Below are positions 43,376 to 54,628 of a DNA stretch of 64,000 nucleotides, one piece after another. The DNA comes from Diploptera punctata. Taxonomy: Eukaryota; Arthropoda; Insecta; Blattodea; Blaberidae. Every line of letters starts with the position of its first letter. The stretch's first letter is position 1. The translations under genes and the position numbers were made by a program. The stretch covers positions 1,030,501 through 1,094,500 of the forward strand of contig JASPKZ010007428.1 in the NCBI GenBank assembly GCA_030220185.1. Reading direction: 5' to 3'. The notes below the pieces were generated by a model, which ran no database searches, was not told the origin of the DNA, and was given only the letters and a program-made list of their open reading frames with translations.

Positions 43376-43945
43376 AGACTAACAAAACATCGGACGATGC
43401 ACAAATATTGATAAAGATTATAAATGAGTCCTCTGGTTGAAATGTGTGCACCGAGTCCATAGGGTTGGATGTATTATTAAATAAATGATTCACGTGGCAG
43501 CTTTGAATTAAAACACAACGTATAACTTAAATCACTGACTTTAACCACTTAAACAATGTGAGCTTCATATCTTGTAAAACTTATCTGTGTATTAAGATGC
43601 ATGCGCGTTATAGTCTTGTGTTGTGAACAGAAACAGATCCCAGCGTCTGTTCTGGACTATCCCCGGTGGAAGAGTCAATGTGTGTTGCGAAGAAGGAGCG
43701 GAACCCAGCGTCCGCCTTGGACTAATCCTCGCGGGATAGTGACGAGACCGAAACGAAGCGTTCATGGTCACGTGGTTACAGTGTTGCAACGTATAACCTT
43801 GATTGCGGCAGCGTCATAGCGTTGCCAAGTTTACACAGCAAAGAGTGCAAGTGAATAACACTATGAGACTGAAGGCAAGGAGGCTAAGAATGAAATAAAT
43901 GAAATGGTACAGATATTATTATTATAACTATTATTATTATTATTG
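43376..43945. other. Unassigned DNA with a GC-rich patch
   Basis: The stretch 43597-43815 is more GC-rich than its surroundings. It contains an imperfect internal duplication: CCAGCGTCTGTTCTGGACTA at 43640 and CCAGCGTCCGCCTTGGACTA at 43705. Open frames on both strands (72 and 65 codons) overlap it, with no recognised product. A (TTA)n run precedes the next SINE. Confidence 0.4.
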
Positions 43946-43946
43946 T

Positions 43947-44274
43947 GCGGCTCCGTGGTGCAAGCGGTTAGACGCTCGCCTCTCACCGCTGGGGCCCCGA
44001 GATCCAGTCACGGTCACTCCACGTGGGTTACGTAGTGTATAAAACGGAGCTTTGGTAGATTTTTCTCGGGGTTTTCTCCTGTTTTACCCTGCCATAATTT
44101 CATTCCACAATTCCTCCACACTCATCTCATATATTTCGGTTCATTTTACTCATCTGCCCCTGTGATGGTGCGTCAGGCGTGGCCGGCCGGCACCCTTGTC
44201 ATTCGTAGACCTCTATATAATGGGCTTTATCCCATCCCTCTACCCGACCCTGACTTGGACGAGTTGAGTAAATG
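43947..44274 (+). mobile_element. SINE family 2, full length
   Basis: Head GCGGCTCCGTGGTGCAAGCG with the A-box-like GGTTAGACGC, then body words CACTCCACGTGGGTTACG and CTCGGGGTTTTCTCCTG. The 3' module has GGTGCGTCAGGCGTGGCC and ends CTTGGACGAGTTGAGTAAATG. It is followed at once by a long (TTA)n tail. Confidence 0.9.
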
Positions 44275-44286
44275 TTATTATTATTA

Positions 44287-44342
<56 letters not shown>

Positions 44343-44450
44343 ATTATCATTATTATGATTATTATTATTATTATTATTATGATGATGATGATGATTATGA
44401 TTATGATTATTATTATTAGTAATAGTAGTAGTAGTTGTAGTAGTAGTATG
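44275..44450. repeat. (TTA)n/(ATG)n microsatellite
   Basis: TTA repeats with GAT and GTA variants toward the 3' end. Open frames across it encode poly-Ile or poly-Met and are not genes. Confidence 0.95.
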
Positions 44451-44459
44451 ATGTATATT

Positions 44460-44950
44460 TTTGCTGACTCACTGGAACATTGGAACCCGGAGGTTCTTGC
44501 CTGCGGAAACATAAGCTCCCCCATACATCCCTATCCTGAGCTAACATTCGAAACATCTTCATCATCAGCAGCATCCAGGTTTAGAACTTAAGATATCTTC
44601 CGGTCTCATGCATAATTCATCTTATTCAAGTCGTAGTTAACATTTACTCCTACCTCATGCTTGACCCACTTGCAGGGTGTTTTAACTCTGTTTTCCTATG
44701 AGTTATGTTCTCCCTATCACAGTATGTGTTTTTTTTCTCTTATTATAACTAGTTCCCCAAAAAAATCATACAGCTCACTGTCGTGTCGTTTTCACAATAT
44801 ACCTGTCTCTTCGCCTGTCTTTGTTCCAAATATATTCCTGAACACTTTCTCTTAAATAATCAGAATAATTATCTTTTGAAATAAGAGACCATCTTTCGCA
44901 TCATCGTTTTATGAATTTTTACCTCAAATTTATTTGTTTTTAGATCTTGC
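44460..44950 (-). mobile_element. LINE C 3' part, strongly decayed
   Basis: In plus orientation it begins CTGACTCACTGGAACATTGG and CATACATCCCTATCCTGAGC, matching the 3' end at 37500-37575. It continues in parallel with the 37478 copy (TCAAGTCGTAGTTAACATT; CATACAGCTCACTGTCGTG) to about 44950. No open frame survives. Confidence 0.75.
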
Positions 44951-44967
44951 ATAATAACATTAATTAA

Positions 44968-45859
44968 CTATCTCACTGGCACTATCGAACTCGTAGGTTT
45001 TTACATCCGCGCGGACATAGGCTCTCCATACATCATTATCCTGAGTCAATGTTTCCCAATCATCCCATGTATTTCTCAAATCATGGTTGATTTAATACTC
45101 CTATCTCATTGTTGACCTACCTAGTGAGCGCAATCCCTCTGCCATATCTGCCAGGAGATTCCATGCCCCTCTTTAGTTTTCCCTTTGTATTAATCGTTGT
45201 GCCCATCGCAGTCTACGAACATAACTGTTTTTATATCTGCTTTCCCATAAAAATCATATAGTTCTTCATAGTTATGTAGTCTTCCCCATTAGCTTGTCTG
45301 TTGATCTCTCTTAGGTCCAAAAATGTTCCTAATTACTTTATTCTCAAATACTCGTAATATTTTATCCTCCTTTAAAGTAAGAGTCCTTGATTCGCATCCA
45401 TTTAATATAACTGGGAGAATAATAGTTTTACATATTTTTTCTTGAGAGACGTTGGGACCACAAGAGTCTCTGTAATGCACAACAACTTGCATTTCCAGAA
45501 TCATGTTTATGTTTGATTTCTTTATGCTACTCATTTCGTTTGTAATTTCTATTCCTAGATATTGAATTCAGTCACTTCTTTAAAATATCCCTAGTAGGCC
45601 TATATAATTAACTGACCTTTTCAATTTCATAAAGTTTTTCTAGTATCATATATTTAATTTTCTTGGTGTTTAATTCCAGTCCCAATTTCTTAGCGTTACT
45701 CAAAAGTATGTGCGTGTTGGTACTTAATGTTTCCTCGCTATCGCTTAATAATACTAAGTCATCACCATAAAACTAAAGTTTTTTTTTTTAATTCCAATGA
45801 TTTGTAGGCTTCTGATCCTCTAAAGATTTGATGGCTTGCTCTAGTACAAAACTGAATAT
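44968..45859 (-). pseudogene. LINE C reverse transcriptase C-terminal part with active site
   Basis: From 45859 downward the minus strand gives FSFVLEQAIKSLEDQK. An active-site line FYGDDLVLLSDSEE follows (GDD near 45760; YADD in relatives), then LSNAKKLGLELNTKK, ILPVILNGCE and a tail parallel to the 37478 copy. It ends in the CATCCGCGCGGACATAGGC region. Frameshifts are scattered. It lies directly beside, and in the same orientation as, the more decayed copy at 44460-44950. The SINE at 45871-46204 marks its 5' side. Confidence 0.85.
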
Positions 45860-45870
45860 ATTAGTATGAT

Positions 45871-46204
45871 TCGTCCATCCATAGCAATTCTGTCCGAGGG
45901 CAGGTCTTTCACTGCAATCATGGTATTTTCATGTTATGCTTTGCAGCTTTACTAGGCAATTATAGGTGTGGTAGCTTCCCGTTGCTTTCCACACCGGTAA
46001 AGGATGGTGATAATAATGATAAGGGTGATGATGAAGGCCGGATGATTTTCGTGGACCGGTGGGCCCTAAGCTTCCTGACATTTGTCTTACAGGTGAGGAA
46101 TACCCCCGAAGTAACCTCACCCAGGAGCTTTTCCTGACCGGGAATCAAACCCGGGCCCGCTGCGTGACAAGGCAGAACGCTACCTCGATACCACAACGGT
46201 GGAC
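45871..46204 (-). mobile_element. SINE family 1 with tail A, with 11-bp target duplication
   Basis: Full-length minus-strand copy. The target duplication ATTAGTATGAT is at 45860-45870 and 46205-46215. The tRNA-like head with B box (complement of AATCAAACCCGGGCCCGC) is at the 46140-46204 side, and tail A is at the 45871 side. A perfect 11-bp duplication indicates LINE-type target-primed insertion and relative youth. Confidence 0.95.
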
Positions 46205-46215
46205 ATTAGTATGAT

Positions 46216-46565
46216 ATTAACAAATTAAATGATTAAGTATTGGAGAAAAAGTATTGAATCCGTTTATGTTATAGTGAAATATTGCTACGTTCAGTAGAAA
46301 ACGGAATAATATAATTGAGTTAAATGTTATAAAAACATTATTTTGATATTCTCCTGATACATTTCGTCTCTCCATTTATTATTAGTAGATTCCACATCGC
46401 CGGTTCTACTTTCCTTGTTAGCCGTTTCGTGTCAAATGACCACTGATACGTCTGACCACTTTATTTAATGTGCACTCATCCATTTATCCACGTCATTTGA
46501 TTCAATGTTTCCTTCGGTTCACTTGTTTAATTTCCAACGAATTGTGTTTGTCCTAATATTATCAA
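46216..46565. other. Unassigned DNA
   Basis: May include decayed LINE C sequence upstream of the SINE target, but no clear motif. Confidence 0.4.
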
Positions 46566-46579
46566 GATTATTAAATCTA

Positions 46580-46860
46580 GAGATTTTTGCTGGTCATGCA
46601 GGTGGAATGAGTAACACAAAATGAATGGTTTCTAAATATTATCATAGGGAATTCTTTGGAGATAAGACCATTAGGAAGGTTTAGGAATGGGTGGGAGTAT
46701 AATGTTCAGACCGATCTTAACAAACTATATTGGAGAATTAACTGGATTCGATTGGCTGAGGACAGGCCAATAGAGAGCTTTAATGAAAGCGGCATTTGAC
46801 CTACGGATTCTCTAATCCATAGATTGAATTGGTTGGTTAGTAAGTTGTAATTATAATTAT
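46580..46860 (+). mobile_element. LINE C-related 3' fragment
   Basis: Plus-strand remnants: GGTCATGCAGGTGGAATGAG (GHAGGM, against GHVARM), an ENWIRLAEDRP-like segment, then ALMKAAFDLRIL, parallel to WRAYVRAAMNLR. It ends in short GTTG/GTTA repeats. Confidence 0.65.
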
Positions 46861-47364
46861 AAATTTAAAGTTACCTTTAAGAACGAAAAACACATAATTA
46901 ATTACCCGAGGAACTTAAGCATTGACTGAATATAAATTCTGTAGACATTTTTGTTGATTAGTGAAACATCTAATAGCCACATTCGTTTACTGGAATAATA
47001 CGTGTAATATTTAGGATTCATTATGATTCATCCTCAACGAACAATATATAATAATAAATGTTCATTTATTTCCTTAAATCACTAAATATATTGGCATTTA
47101 TTAATGGAATAACTAGTGGATGTCACGGTGAATTAAAATTACCTCTATTGCACATCCTAAGCGATAGACGCTAATGGACAGTAGGGAATTTTTAGTGGAA
47201 GTTATGCACTTAATGGATAACGGTGGGTGGTCTTCGAATATTGCACAAAATTTCCTGTAAACGTAGAAAATAAATGTATAAAGAGAACAGTTTCTCTATT
47301 TCAAACCACGAACCTACAAATGGTAGCCGTAACATACATTTATTTTTCTTACAATTGGGCACAC
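46861..47364. other. Unassigned DNA
   Basis: Nothing recognised. Confidence 0.45.
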
Positions 47365-47365
47365 A

Positions 47366-47556
47366 ATAGAGGACGAGAATGGCAGCGATCGCTCAGTATC
47401 GGCTCAAAACCGGGCAAGAATTTCTGGGAAAACACACCGTTTCGGGTTACACCTACTTTATGTTTTCTGTAATGAGGAAGAAGAGATAGGCACATTACAG
47501 CACTACTCAACATTTCTATCTGCAGACGAAACTTAGGAATAAAGATTTGTAATCCC
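47366..47556 (+). pseudogene. LINE C-terminal fragment of a further family
   Basis: One frame reads MAAIAQYRLKTGQEFLGKH. A shifted frame then reads YVFCNEEEEIGTLQHYSTF and LSADET stop. RLKTG-x-FLGKH followed by FCNEEEE...LQH is the end of LINE polyproteins that carry a C-terminal Cys/His motif after RNase H. Only the last 60 or so codons remain. Confidence 0.65.
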
Positions 47557-47590
47557 TTGGGGAAATGATGAAATTCATGTTCATACCATT

Positions 47591-47923
47591 ATCCACCCAC
47601 AGTAATTCTGTCCGAAGGCAGGTCCTTCACTGCAATCACAGCATATTCATGCTATGCTTGCAGCTTTACTAGGGAATTATAAGTGTGGTAGCTTCCCGTT
47701 GCTTTCCATACCGGTGAAGTATGATGAGTAATGATAAGGATGATGATGATGGCCATATGATTTCGGGGACCGTTTGGGCCTTAAAATTTTCCTGACATTT
47801 GTCTTACAGGTGAGGAAGAACTCCGATAAAAACCTCACCCAGAAAAACTGCCCAGACCGGGGTTCGAACCCGGGCCCGCTGCGTGGCAAGGCAGCACGCT
47901 ACCCCGAGACCACAGCGGTGGAC
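47591..47923 (-). mobile_element. SINE family 1 with tail A, with 9-bp target duplication
   Basis: Full-length minus-strand copy, 333 bp. The target duplication CATACCATT is at 47582-47590 and 47924-47932. It has the best-preserved head in the window: the plus strand shows GGTTCGAACCCGGGCCCGC and GCAGCACGCTACCCCGAGAC. Confidence 0.95.
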
Positions 47924-47932
47924 CATACCATT

Positions 47933-50380
47933 ATAATAAATGTTATTAACATTTCTGTGTTTCTTCTTTTGTTTCACTTTTTTACATTTTTCGTTTTAAC
48001 GCATAATAGCAAATACGCACCGTAACACAAGACAAGGAACATGCAACCAGACTCAAGTTATAAATTTAATTAACTATACACCATCGGATATCGAACATGG
48101 GCCGCCGGTGTGGAGGATAGGGAATCAACCGAATACGTGACGTCAATATATGAAACTTTAATTCAATGTAATAATTTCGGGCTACAATTCACAGTACTTT
48201 TTAAATAACATTTAATTATATCTCCACATAGCGACAGCACGGCGTGCTGAAATTTAAATCCCTGTATCCTGGGGTATAGATTTAAATGTCTTGTTACATA
48301 ATGATGGGTAACGATTTCCTGGATTTTTTGTTGGAATTTAATAGCTGTCCCTGGAAATCGAATTATGTATTCGATTTATAGCATTACGATGAACAAGTGA
48401 GCATAGAACGTACGTGTAATGGATTTGGCCCGTGAACAAAGAAAAAGATTCAATTGCTGATTAGGGCATTGTGTGCGGGGACATTTTGTGATAATCGGGG
48501 AGTTTGAAATACTAGTTGAAAGGAATTAACGGGCTCTGTGCCCGGCACTAAGTCCTTCAAAAAGAACAACTCGCTGATAACAGTTTTAATAAACACGTTC
48601 TCATATCGTAATTACTAAAATTATTTTTTGTACTAATGCATTCATTATCTATAGACCAGAGTGATTTCCATTTTGACGACCAAAAACAAGCTCAACGTAT
48701 TTACAAACTGATCCTATACTCTGATATATGAAATAACAGCTTTAAAAGACTTCAAACTGCAAAACAGCATTTTTTGCTGGTAAAATCAAATAATCCACAT
48801 TTTCCTGTAAACGGATGCATATATGGCATTATCTTTTTCGTTTAATAAATAATTGTCACAATAATTTGTTAATATATATAGAATAATTGTGACATAAAAT
48901 AATAGTAGCTTAAATATACTATTATATATAGTGTGGTATGTACTCTGCCGACAAATATTGAGCATGCATTCAGGATTTTTTCTAAATGTTCTGATGCAGC
49001 AAACTTATGGTATCCAGTAACTTATTGAAATGTAATATTGATGTTCATGTGTCAGGCATGAAACAAATTCCTTCACTTTATTTTGTAGAAATGATACGTA
49101 ACACATTGTCGGCACTCTCACGCCCAGATTTGCGACGCTAATGGCTACTGATGTTAAAGAGCGTTTTTTAATTTGGAAATACGAACATATTCTAACTCCA
49201 TACACTATAATAATTTTTGTATTATTTTTTATGCGCTCAATTCTAATATTTGAATGCCTAACATATTTATAAAACAATTGCAGTTCAAACCTTTAAGTAA
49301 TTAAAAGTGTCACTTGGACAACCCTTGCAAAGAAAACTAATTAAAATCGATGTTGAAAAACGAGTGTTCCCACAGAGAAATTTTAATAATTATTCCTTCA
49401 AAGGATAAACTTAATTAAATAGCAAGCTACAAGATAAAAACGAAGTAATGGCGAAAAGCCACTGCTGTAATATAGCAAAGTACCTCCATCATTTTAGTGT
49501 CGCTCTCCGGCCAAAAGGGGACAAAATCGTTCGACATCACACTCTATTAGTTCATTCCCACATAACCCTTAACACGACCTTCAAATCGTATACATCATGC
49601 TTTATAATTTAGATACAATATAAACCAGCGATAAGATGTTTTTATTTGTAACGTCACTATTTTACTAATTGTAATAATGCTTTAATGGTAATACCGTATT
49701 ATTATATTTTGAATTAAATTGCCTATCAATGTTTTATTATTTTGAGGGTGACTAAATATGGAATATTATTTAAACAAATCGAGTAATATGACTTCTAACT
49801 CAATCTAAACTTAACCACTCTTCTGCAATATTGACGCTAAATACTGTACTAGCCCTTTCATTTATTGTTTTTTTTTCATTTATCGTTTGATAAATTACTT
49901 CATCTGTTTTAAGTGAGGCATCTGGAAGTTAAAAGATTAGTCAGTACTTTTTATTTGAGAATTGGATAATTATGAGAGTAAATATATAATGCCATTGAAC
50001 GCTGTTTAATTCGTATAAACCAGCTACGTTCAGAGGAAAACGCGGTTAATTCCATCACAAAAAAAATTATTTGCAAGTAATATGGACCATTAGCGAGAAA
50101 TTGGGTCTCGGAGTACACTTTGTTCTTCGAGTGGTAAGATCTTGATCTAGATCGATAAACATTTAGCATCAAGAATATTCAATGACTGGCTTCCTTCGGC
50201 AGAAAGGAGAAAAGGATTTGTTGAAATGTGTAGCACGTTATTCAACCTTCTATATATTTAATTGTGGTACAGGTCAAAATTCGCCCTGTCTTATTTCATA
50301 TTTTAATAGACAAGAGTGGGCCGTCTTATTTCGTATTTTAATAGACACAGGGGCGTTTTTCGCACTGTAAAAACAGAATA
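47933..50380. other. Unassigned DNA
   Basis: No recognised coding or terminal-repeat structure in about 2.4 kb. Short frames such as 49005-49277 look like chance. Confidence 0.5.
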
Positions 50381-50382
50381 CA

Positions 50383-50410
50383 AACATATATATATATATA
50401 TATATATATC
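50383..50410. repeat. (TA)n microsatellite
   Basis: TA run of about 27 bases. Confidence 0.95.
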
Positions 50411-50799
50411 TAAAGATATACAGAGGAACATGGAAGTTTCATTGGAAGGCATACATACAGCGTTTACTGATTCCTTCTAACTGTTTCATTAGTCAGGTCC
50501 TTCTCCAAATGAGAACAGTGCTGAACGTGCATTAAAAAATACGTGTATTTTTTTCTTCCAACTTACTGTATATATCGAAATCAAACGTTGTCAACTACCT
50601 ACAAAAGCTATACGGCCTGTATATCATTTAAATAACAGATCAAATGCGCGTAAAATTACTGCAGAGTGTTCCATGATACTTTTATTCTTTTAAAGCATAC
50701 TTAACTTATTTACGAAAGGCTGAAATATATGTTATTGTTCAATTTTATTAAACAGAAATTTTGCAGCTGAAACCGCCTTCAAGTTCCAAAATCCCAATC

Positions 50800-51300
50800 C
50801 TTCTCAACCAACGACACCTTCTTTATGTTGATCCTTTGAATAATTAAATAATTTAATATTTGGTAAAACGATCTTCTTGGTCTTCCCCGAATACTGCTGC
50901 CGGTTGGTGTCCATTGAAATAGGTTTTTGGACTATCGTTGTAGTTTGTTGTTACATTCTTGTTTGGTGTCCCTTTTCAACTCTATCTATCACATATTTCT
51001 CTCTTCTAATCCGTCTCATAATTTCTTCATTCCGGCTTCTTTAAAATCTTGATACCCTTTCGCTTCGTCTCACAAAATTCAATTCAACTGCCAATATATT
51101 ATCTTGTATTTTTCATTCACAATCCATACTTCACTGTTTCAATATGAATTACTTTCATCTAACCCTTTTCCCATGTGCCATTTTGCGCTCCTGGTGATAT
51201 TTTTATACCATAATATTGATTTCAGCTATCCTAATACTCTTTCTTGCGTGTCTAATCCGCAATTGGTTACCTTACCAACTTATTATGCTCAGCATACAGG
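50800..51300 (-). pseudogene. LINE C-terminal fragment (another family)
   Basis: The minus strand, in shifting frames, reads AVELNFVRRSERVSRF, RSRNEEIMRRI and KYVIDRVEKGHQTRM. It continues with FQWTPTGSSIRGRPRRS and ends in VSLVEKDWDFGT. The order EAVE-FxRR, RNEEIxRRM, W-P-x-G-RxRGRPR is the C-terminal end of LINE proteins common in insects. There is no intact frame. Confidence 0.65.
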
Positions 51301-51372
51301 GTGAGCCAACACTGATGCCTCTAAGTCTCTTGAATGTTTGTGCAGCAAGTATCTATAGAGATACATCGGTCA

Positions 51373-51725
51373 ATAAAATAAAATTAAGTTAAAATATATC
51401 TTCTTAGGTAACATCCGTCGTCCTGAACTTATAAAATATGTATTCTTTATGCCTGTAGGTCTATCAGAACATCCGTTCCATCTTCAGCAGACCCTTCTTC
51501 GCTACAACATCTAGTATGATGGTTGATGCTGCTGGTCAAATGTGTTGTCACACCACTTTAGGAGCAGCAGCATCAAACATCATAGTAGATGTTGTAGCGG
51601 AGAAGGGCCTGCTGAAGATGGAACGTATGTTCTGATAGGCCTACAGACATAAAGAATACATATTTTATAAGTTGAGGACGACGGATGTTACCTAAGAAGA
51701 TATATTTTAACTTATTTTATTTTAT
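51373..51725. repeat. Near-perfect inverted repeat (foldback element)
   Basis: Arms 51373-51534 and 51565-51725 are reverse complements with about 8 mismatches in the central 143 bases, around a loop of about 30 bases. The arm order runs from an A-rich outer edge through TTCTTAGGTAACATCCGTCG and GAACTTATAAAATATG to CGTTCCATCTTCAGCAG, ending in GATGCTGCTG at the loop. No coding is seen. It is related to the smaller inverted repeat at 31353-31575. Confidence 0.92.
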
Positions 51726-53675
51726 GTCTCTCCACCTCACGGTTTTAACAATGAATTTTATTAGTATTGATCAGTCAATAATTTCTTGACTGTTAAATAA
51801 CTCATTTCATAGTGAGAATTTATAATACGAGGATTTTGGTGCCTGAGAGGCATCGGATAATGATGTCTCCCAGTGTGTACTGTTTAATTTACGTAGACAG
51901 AGTAATGTCACATTGTTGTGGTTTTGTGTATTTCAGATAAAATATATCCGAATTAAATTACATAAACATACGGTATACTACAATCTTCCTTTAAAAATCA
52001 TTACACTATTCAAAGCAGGACAAAGTAGTAATATATATTTAACACCCTCCCATGAAATTGTTACATGACAGTTTGTCATCTTTATCATTTGACACTGGGC
52101 ATAGGAAACTGCACTTCCAATCCTAATGTAATTGTTTTGTTTTTATGGCTTTTAATATTAAATCACGCTCTTCCTTCTTCATACTTCATAAATTCATCAC
52201 ATATATTATACAGTTCTATAGATATTCCGTCCGTAGTATGTAATTTACATTTCTCTGTGTATTAACAGCTATATCCAAATCTGATATGTAGGAGTCGGTT
52301 ATATTTTGCCATTCTTTCTAAACAATACTTGCCTTCTTCTTTTGAATTACTTAAAGCATTACCAAAACTCCATCAATCATATCTTGACATCATCATATCA
52401 ATTCAGTAGTTTTCATCAGCATCATTACAAAAAGTTGTACCAGCTTTAAAACTCTTCCTAAAATTTAACAAATTAAAACATCTGATGATAAAATTTCCAA
52501 CAAGCGTCGCTAAACATTTTAATAAGTCCGAGGCAGACACAACGCGCATGCGTCAGAAATTTAAAGTGTATGCAATTTTTTAATCATTCAATACTGCCAA
52601 CACACAATATGATGTATAATTTCATATAACATATTTTTATCCTAAAATAACCTAAAATCTAACCTAACGCAATTTAAGTATTCTAACCAGTAAAAGTGTG
52701 AAAAAGAATGGAATGTAATACAACTCCCAAAACTAAGTAGTGTAAATGGTAATGTCTTAATTTTTTAAGCATATGTTGGCTGTATTTGAACAAATAAATG
52801 AAATGGCCTAAAAATATATGGCTGCTACTTGAAACCAGTACTTACAGATGAATATTCAATTGAAATATAATGGAAACTATTTATAAAATATTTAAAATTT
52901 GGTTTTAAGTGATAATTAATATTTAAAATAATAATCCATGAATGTAAAATGAGTTAAAAATGTGTGTAAAGTATTTTAAATTGTGCTACATTTGTTGAAA
53001 ACTTGAGCCAAATCTGATATATTGTTTCTCATAAAATCATTGTCACATGTAAAAAGTATTTATTTAAAAATTATCTCATTTCCCATAAATTATATATAAT
53101 GGTTACTTTGTTAACTTCTAAAATCAGAACGAATGCGAGTGTCTAATGTAGGACAGAACATCTCGAATATTTTATATCGAATAAAGAAACCACAGACTTC
53201 CATTTAATTATAACGATGAAGGGAGTATACGCTCCATTTGCTCCTATTGCAGACAACACGCTTTTTTCCTAAACTCTAGGAATTTGAAATAAATCCAAAT
53301 AAAGAGTACGCCTGTTAATTAGACGGGATGGGTTGGGGAGAGCTAGGTTAGGTTAACCAGACGCAGCTTTCAACCCCGACTCTTGTAGCTTCATAAAGTA
53401 TTAAAGCGAACCCTGGGGAGAGACTACGCTGATCGCGTGTTTATGTGCAGCTTTTTTCTTCATTCTAACACTTTTAGCGCTTTCACTGTCACAACCATAT
53501 ACTATCAAACCGGCAAATGTACACTAAACTTTAATAATGCTCTGTGCTTCAGCAGATAATCTTAGTATTAAAGGAGTAAAGCTACGAAAGATATTATGTC
53601 CAACCATTAAGTTTTTAGTTCCCACATACCTTTACTATCGTATCTGAATAAGATAAAATAGAATTCTATAGGTAT
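51726..53675. other. Unassigned DNA
   Basis: Nothing recognised. Two or three TTAGG-like units near 53345 are not a telomeric array. Confidence 0.5.
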
Positions 53676-53677
53676 GA

Positions 53678-54020
53678 AAAAACTCAACTCGTTTCCGACT
53701 CAGGGCCGATTAGAGGGATGGGATGCGATGAAGCCCCTTTCATTAAATATATGAGAATAGCAAGGATGCTGTCCTACTAAACTTGATGGACAATCACAGG
53801 AGCAGATGAATTAAATGAAAGAAAATTAATGAGATGCGTGTGGAGAAATGATAGAATGAAAACTGTGGCAGGGAAAAACGGGAGAAATCTCTAGGAAAAA
53901 CTTCCCAGAATCCGTTTCGTCCACCACGAAACTCACATAGAGTGACCGAGACGCATAATCGAGACCCCAATGCAATGATTCGAGACGAGCATCTAACCGC
54001 TTGCTCCACGGAGCAGCTTC
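53678..54020 (-). mobile_element. SINE family 2, near full length
   Basis: The minus-strand copy runs from the 3' end (complement of ACTCAACTCG...GACTCAGGGC, 53682-53705) through the body to the head (complement of TCTAACCGCTTGCTCCACGG near 53993-54012). It is colinear with 43947-44274. Confidence 0.88.
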
Positions 54021-54497
54021 TAATGTTATAAATAGCCAAATTTTAAAATATATTGTAATTAATTAGATATCGTACTTTACTGTATAAGTAAGTCTAAGTA
54101 TTACTTTACAATATTTTTCCAAAATTATTTACCACTTCTCAGTTTAATATGTCCTGAAATAGGTAAATTCACGTTTTATAAAGCAATTAATTTATAATAA
54201 CATGAATTATATAATACTGTTTTTTATGTTTTATTACACTTTTTTAAAAATTGACCTGAATTACAAAGTATATTAGATGTTTTCAAGGAATTGTTTGATC
54301 TAAAAAATCAACATTTTAACGGTATATATGAAAATCTGATTCTTAAATGTAACACAAATATATATTTATTGATATCAAATTAATAAATAAAACCATTTGT
54401 ACATATTTACAAAAGGTAACATATCAAAAGAATATAATTTCAAACCCTCCATGCAGAAAAAGCTCAGCATTATTGGTTCAGAATATATACTTCGAAT

Positions 54498-54500
<3 letters not shown>
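54021..54500. other. Unassigned AT-rich DNA
   Basis: Nothing recognised. Confidence 0.5.
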
Positions 54501-54534
<34 letters not shown>

Positions 54535-54586
54535 ACATACACACACACACACTCTCCCTCCCTCTCTCTCTCTCTCTCTCTCTCTG

Positions 54587-54621
<35 letters not shown>
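54501..54621. repeat. Compound (CA)n(CT)n(CA)n(TA)n microsatellite
   Basis: CA at about 54501-54552, CT/CCCT at 54553-54585, CA at 54587-54608, then TA to 54621. Confidence 0.97.
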
Positions 54622-54628
54622 GCCTATG

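Noticed and set aside
44240..44524. Open frames of poly-Ile/Met and similar ones at 2688, 18583, 54375, 59618 and 63549
   Set aside because: They translate microsatellites (TTA, TA, CA/CT) and have no protein character.
48095..48140. tRNA-like ATATCGAACATGGGCCGCCGG
   Set aside because: Resembles the complement of a B box, but no A box, stems or repeat context support it.
53343..53357. TTAGG-type telomeric repeat
   Set aside because: Only about two and a half units; an array would need many more.
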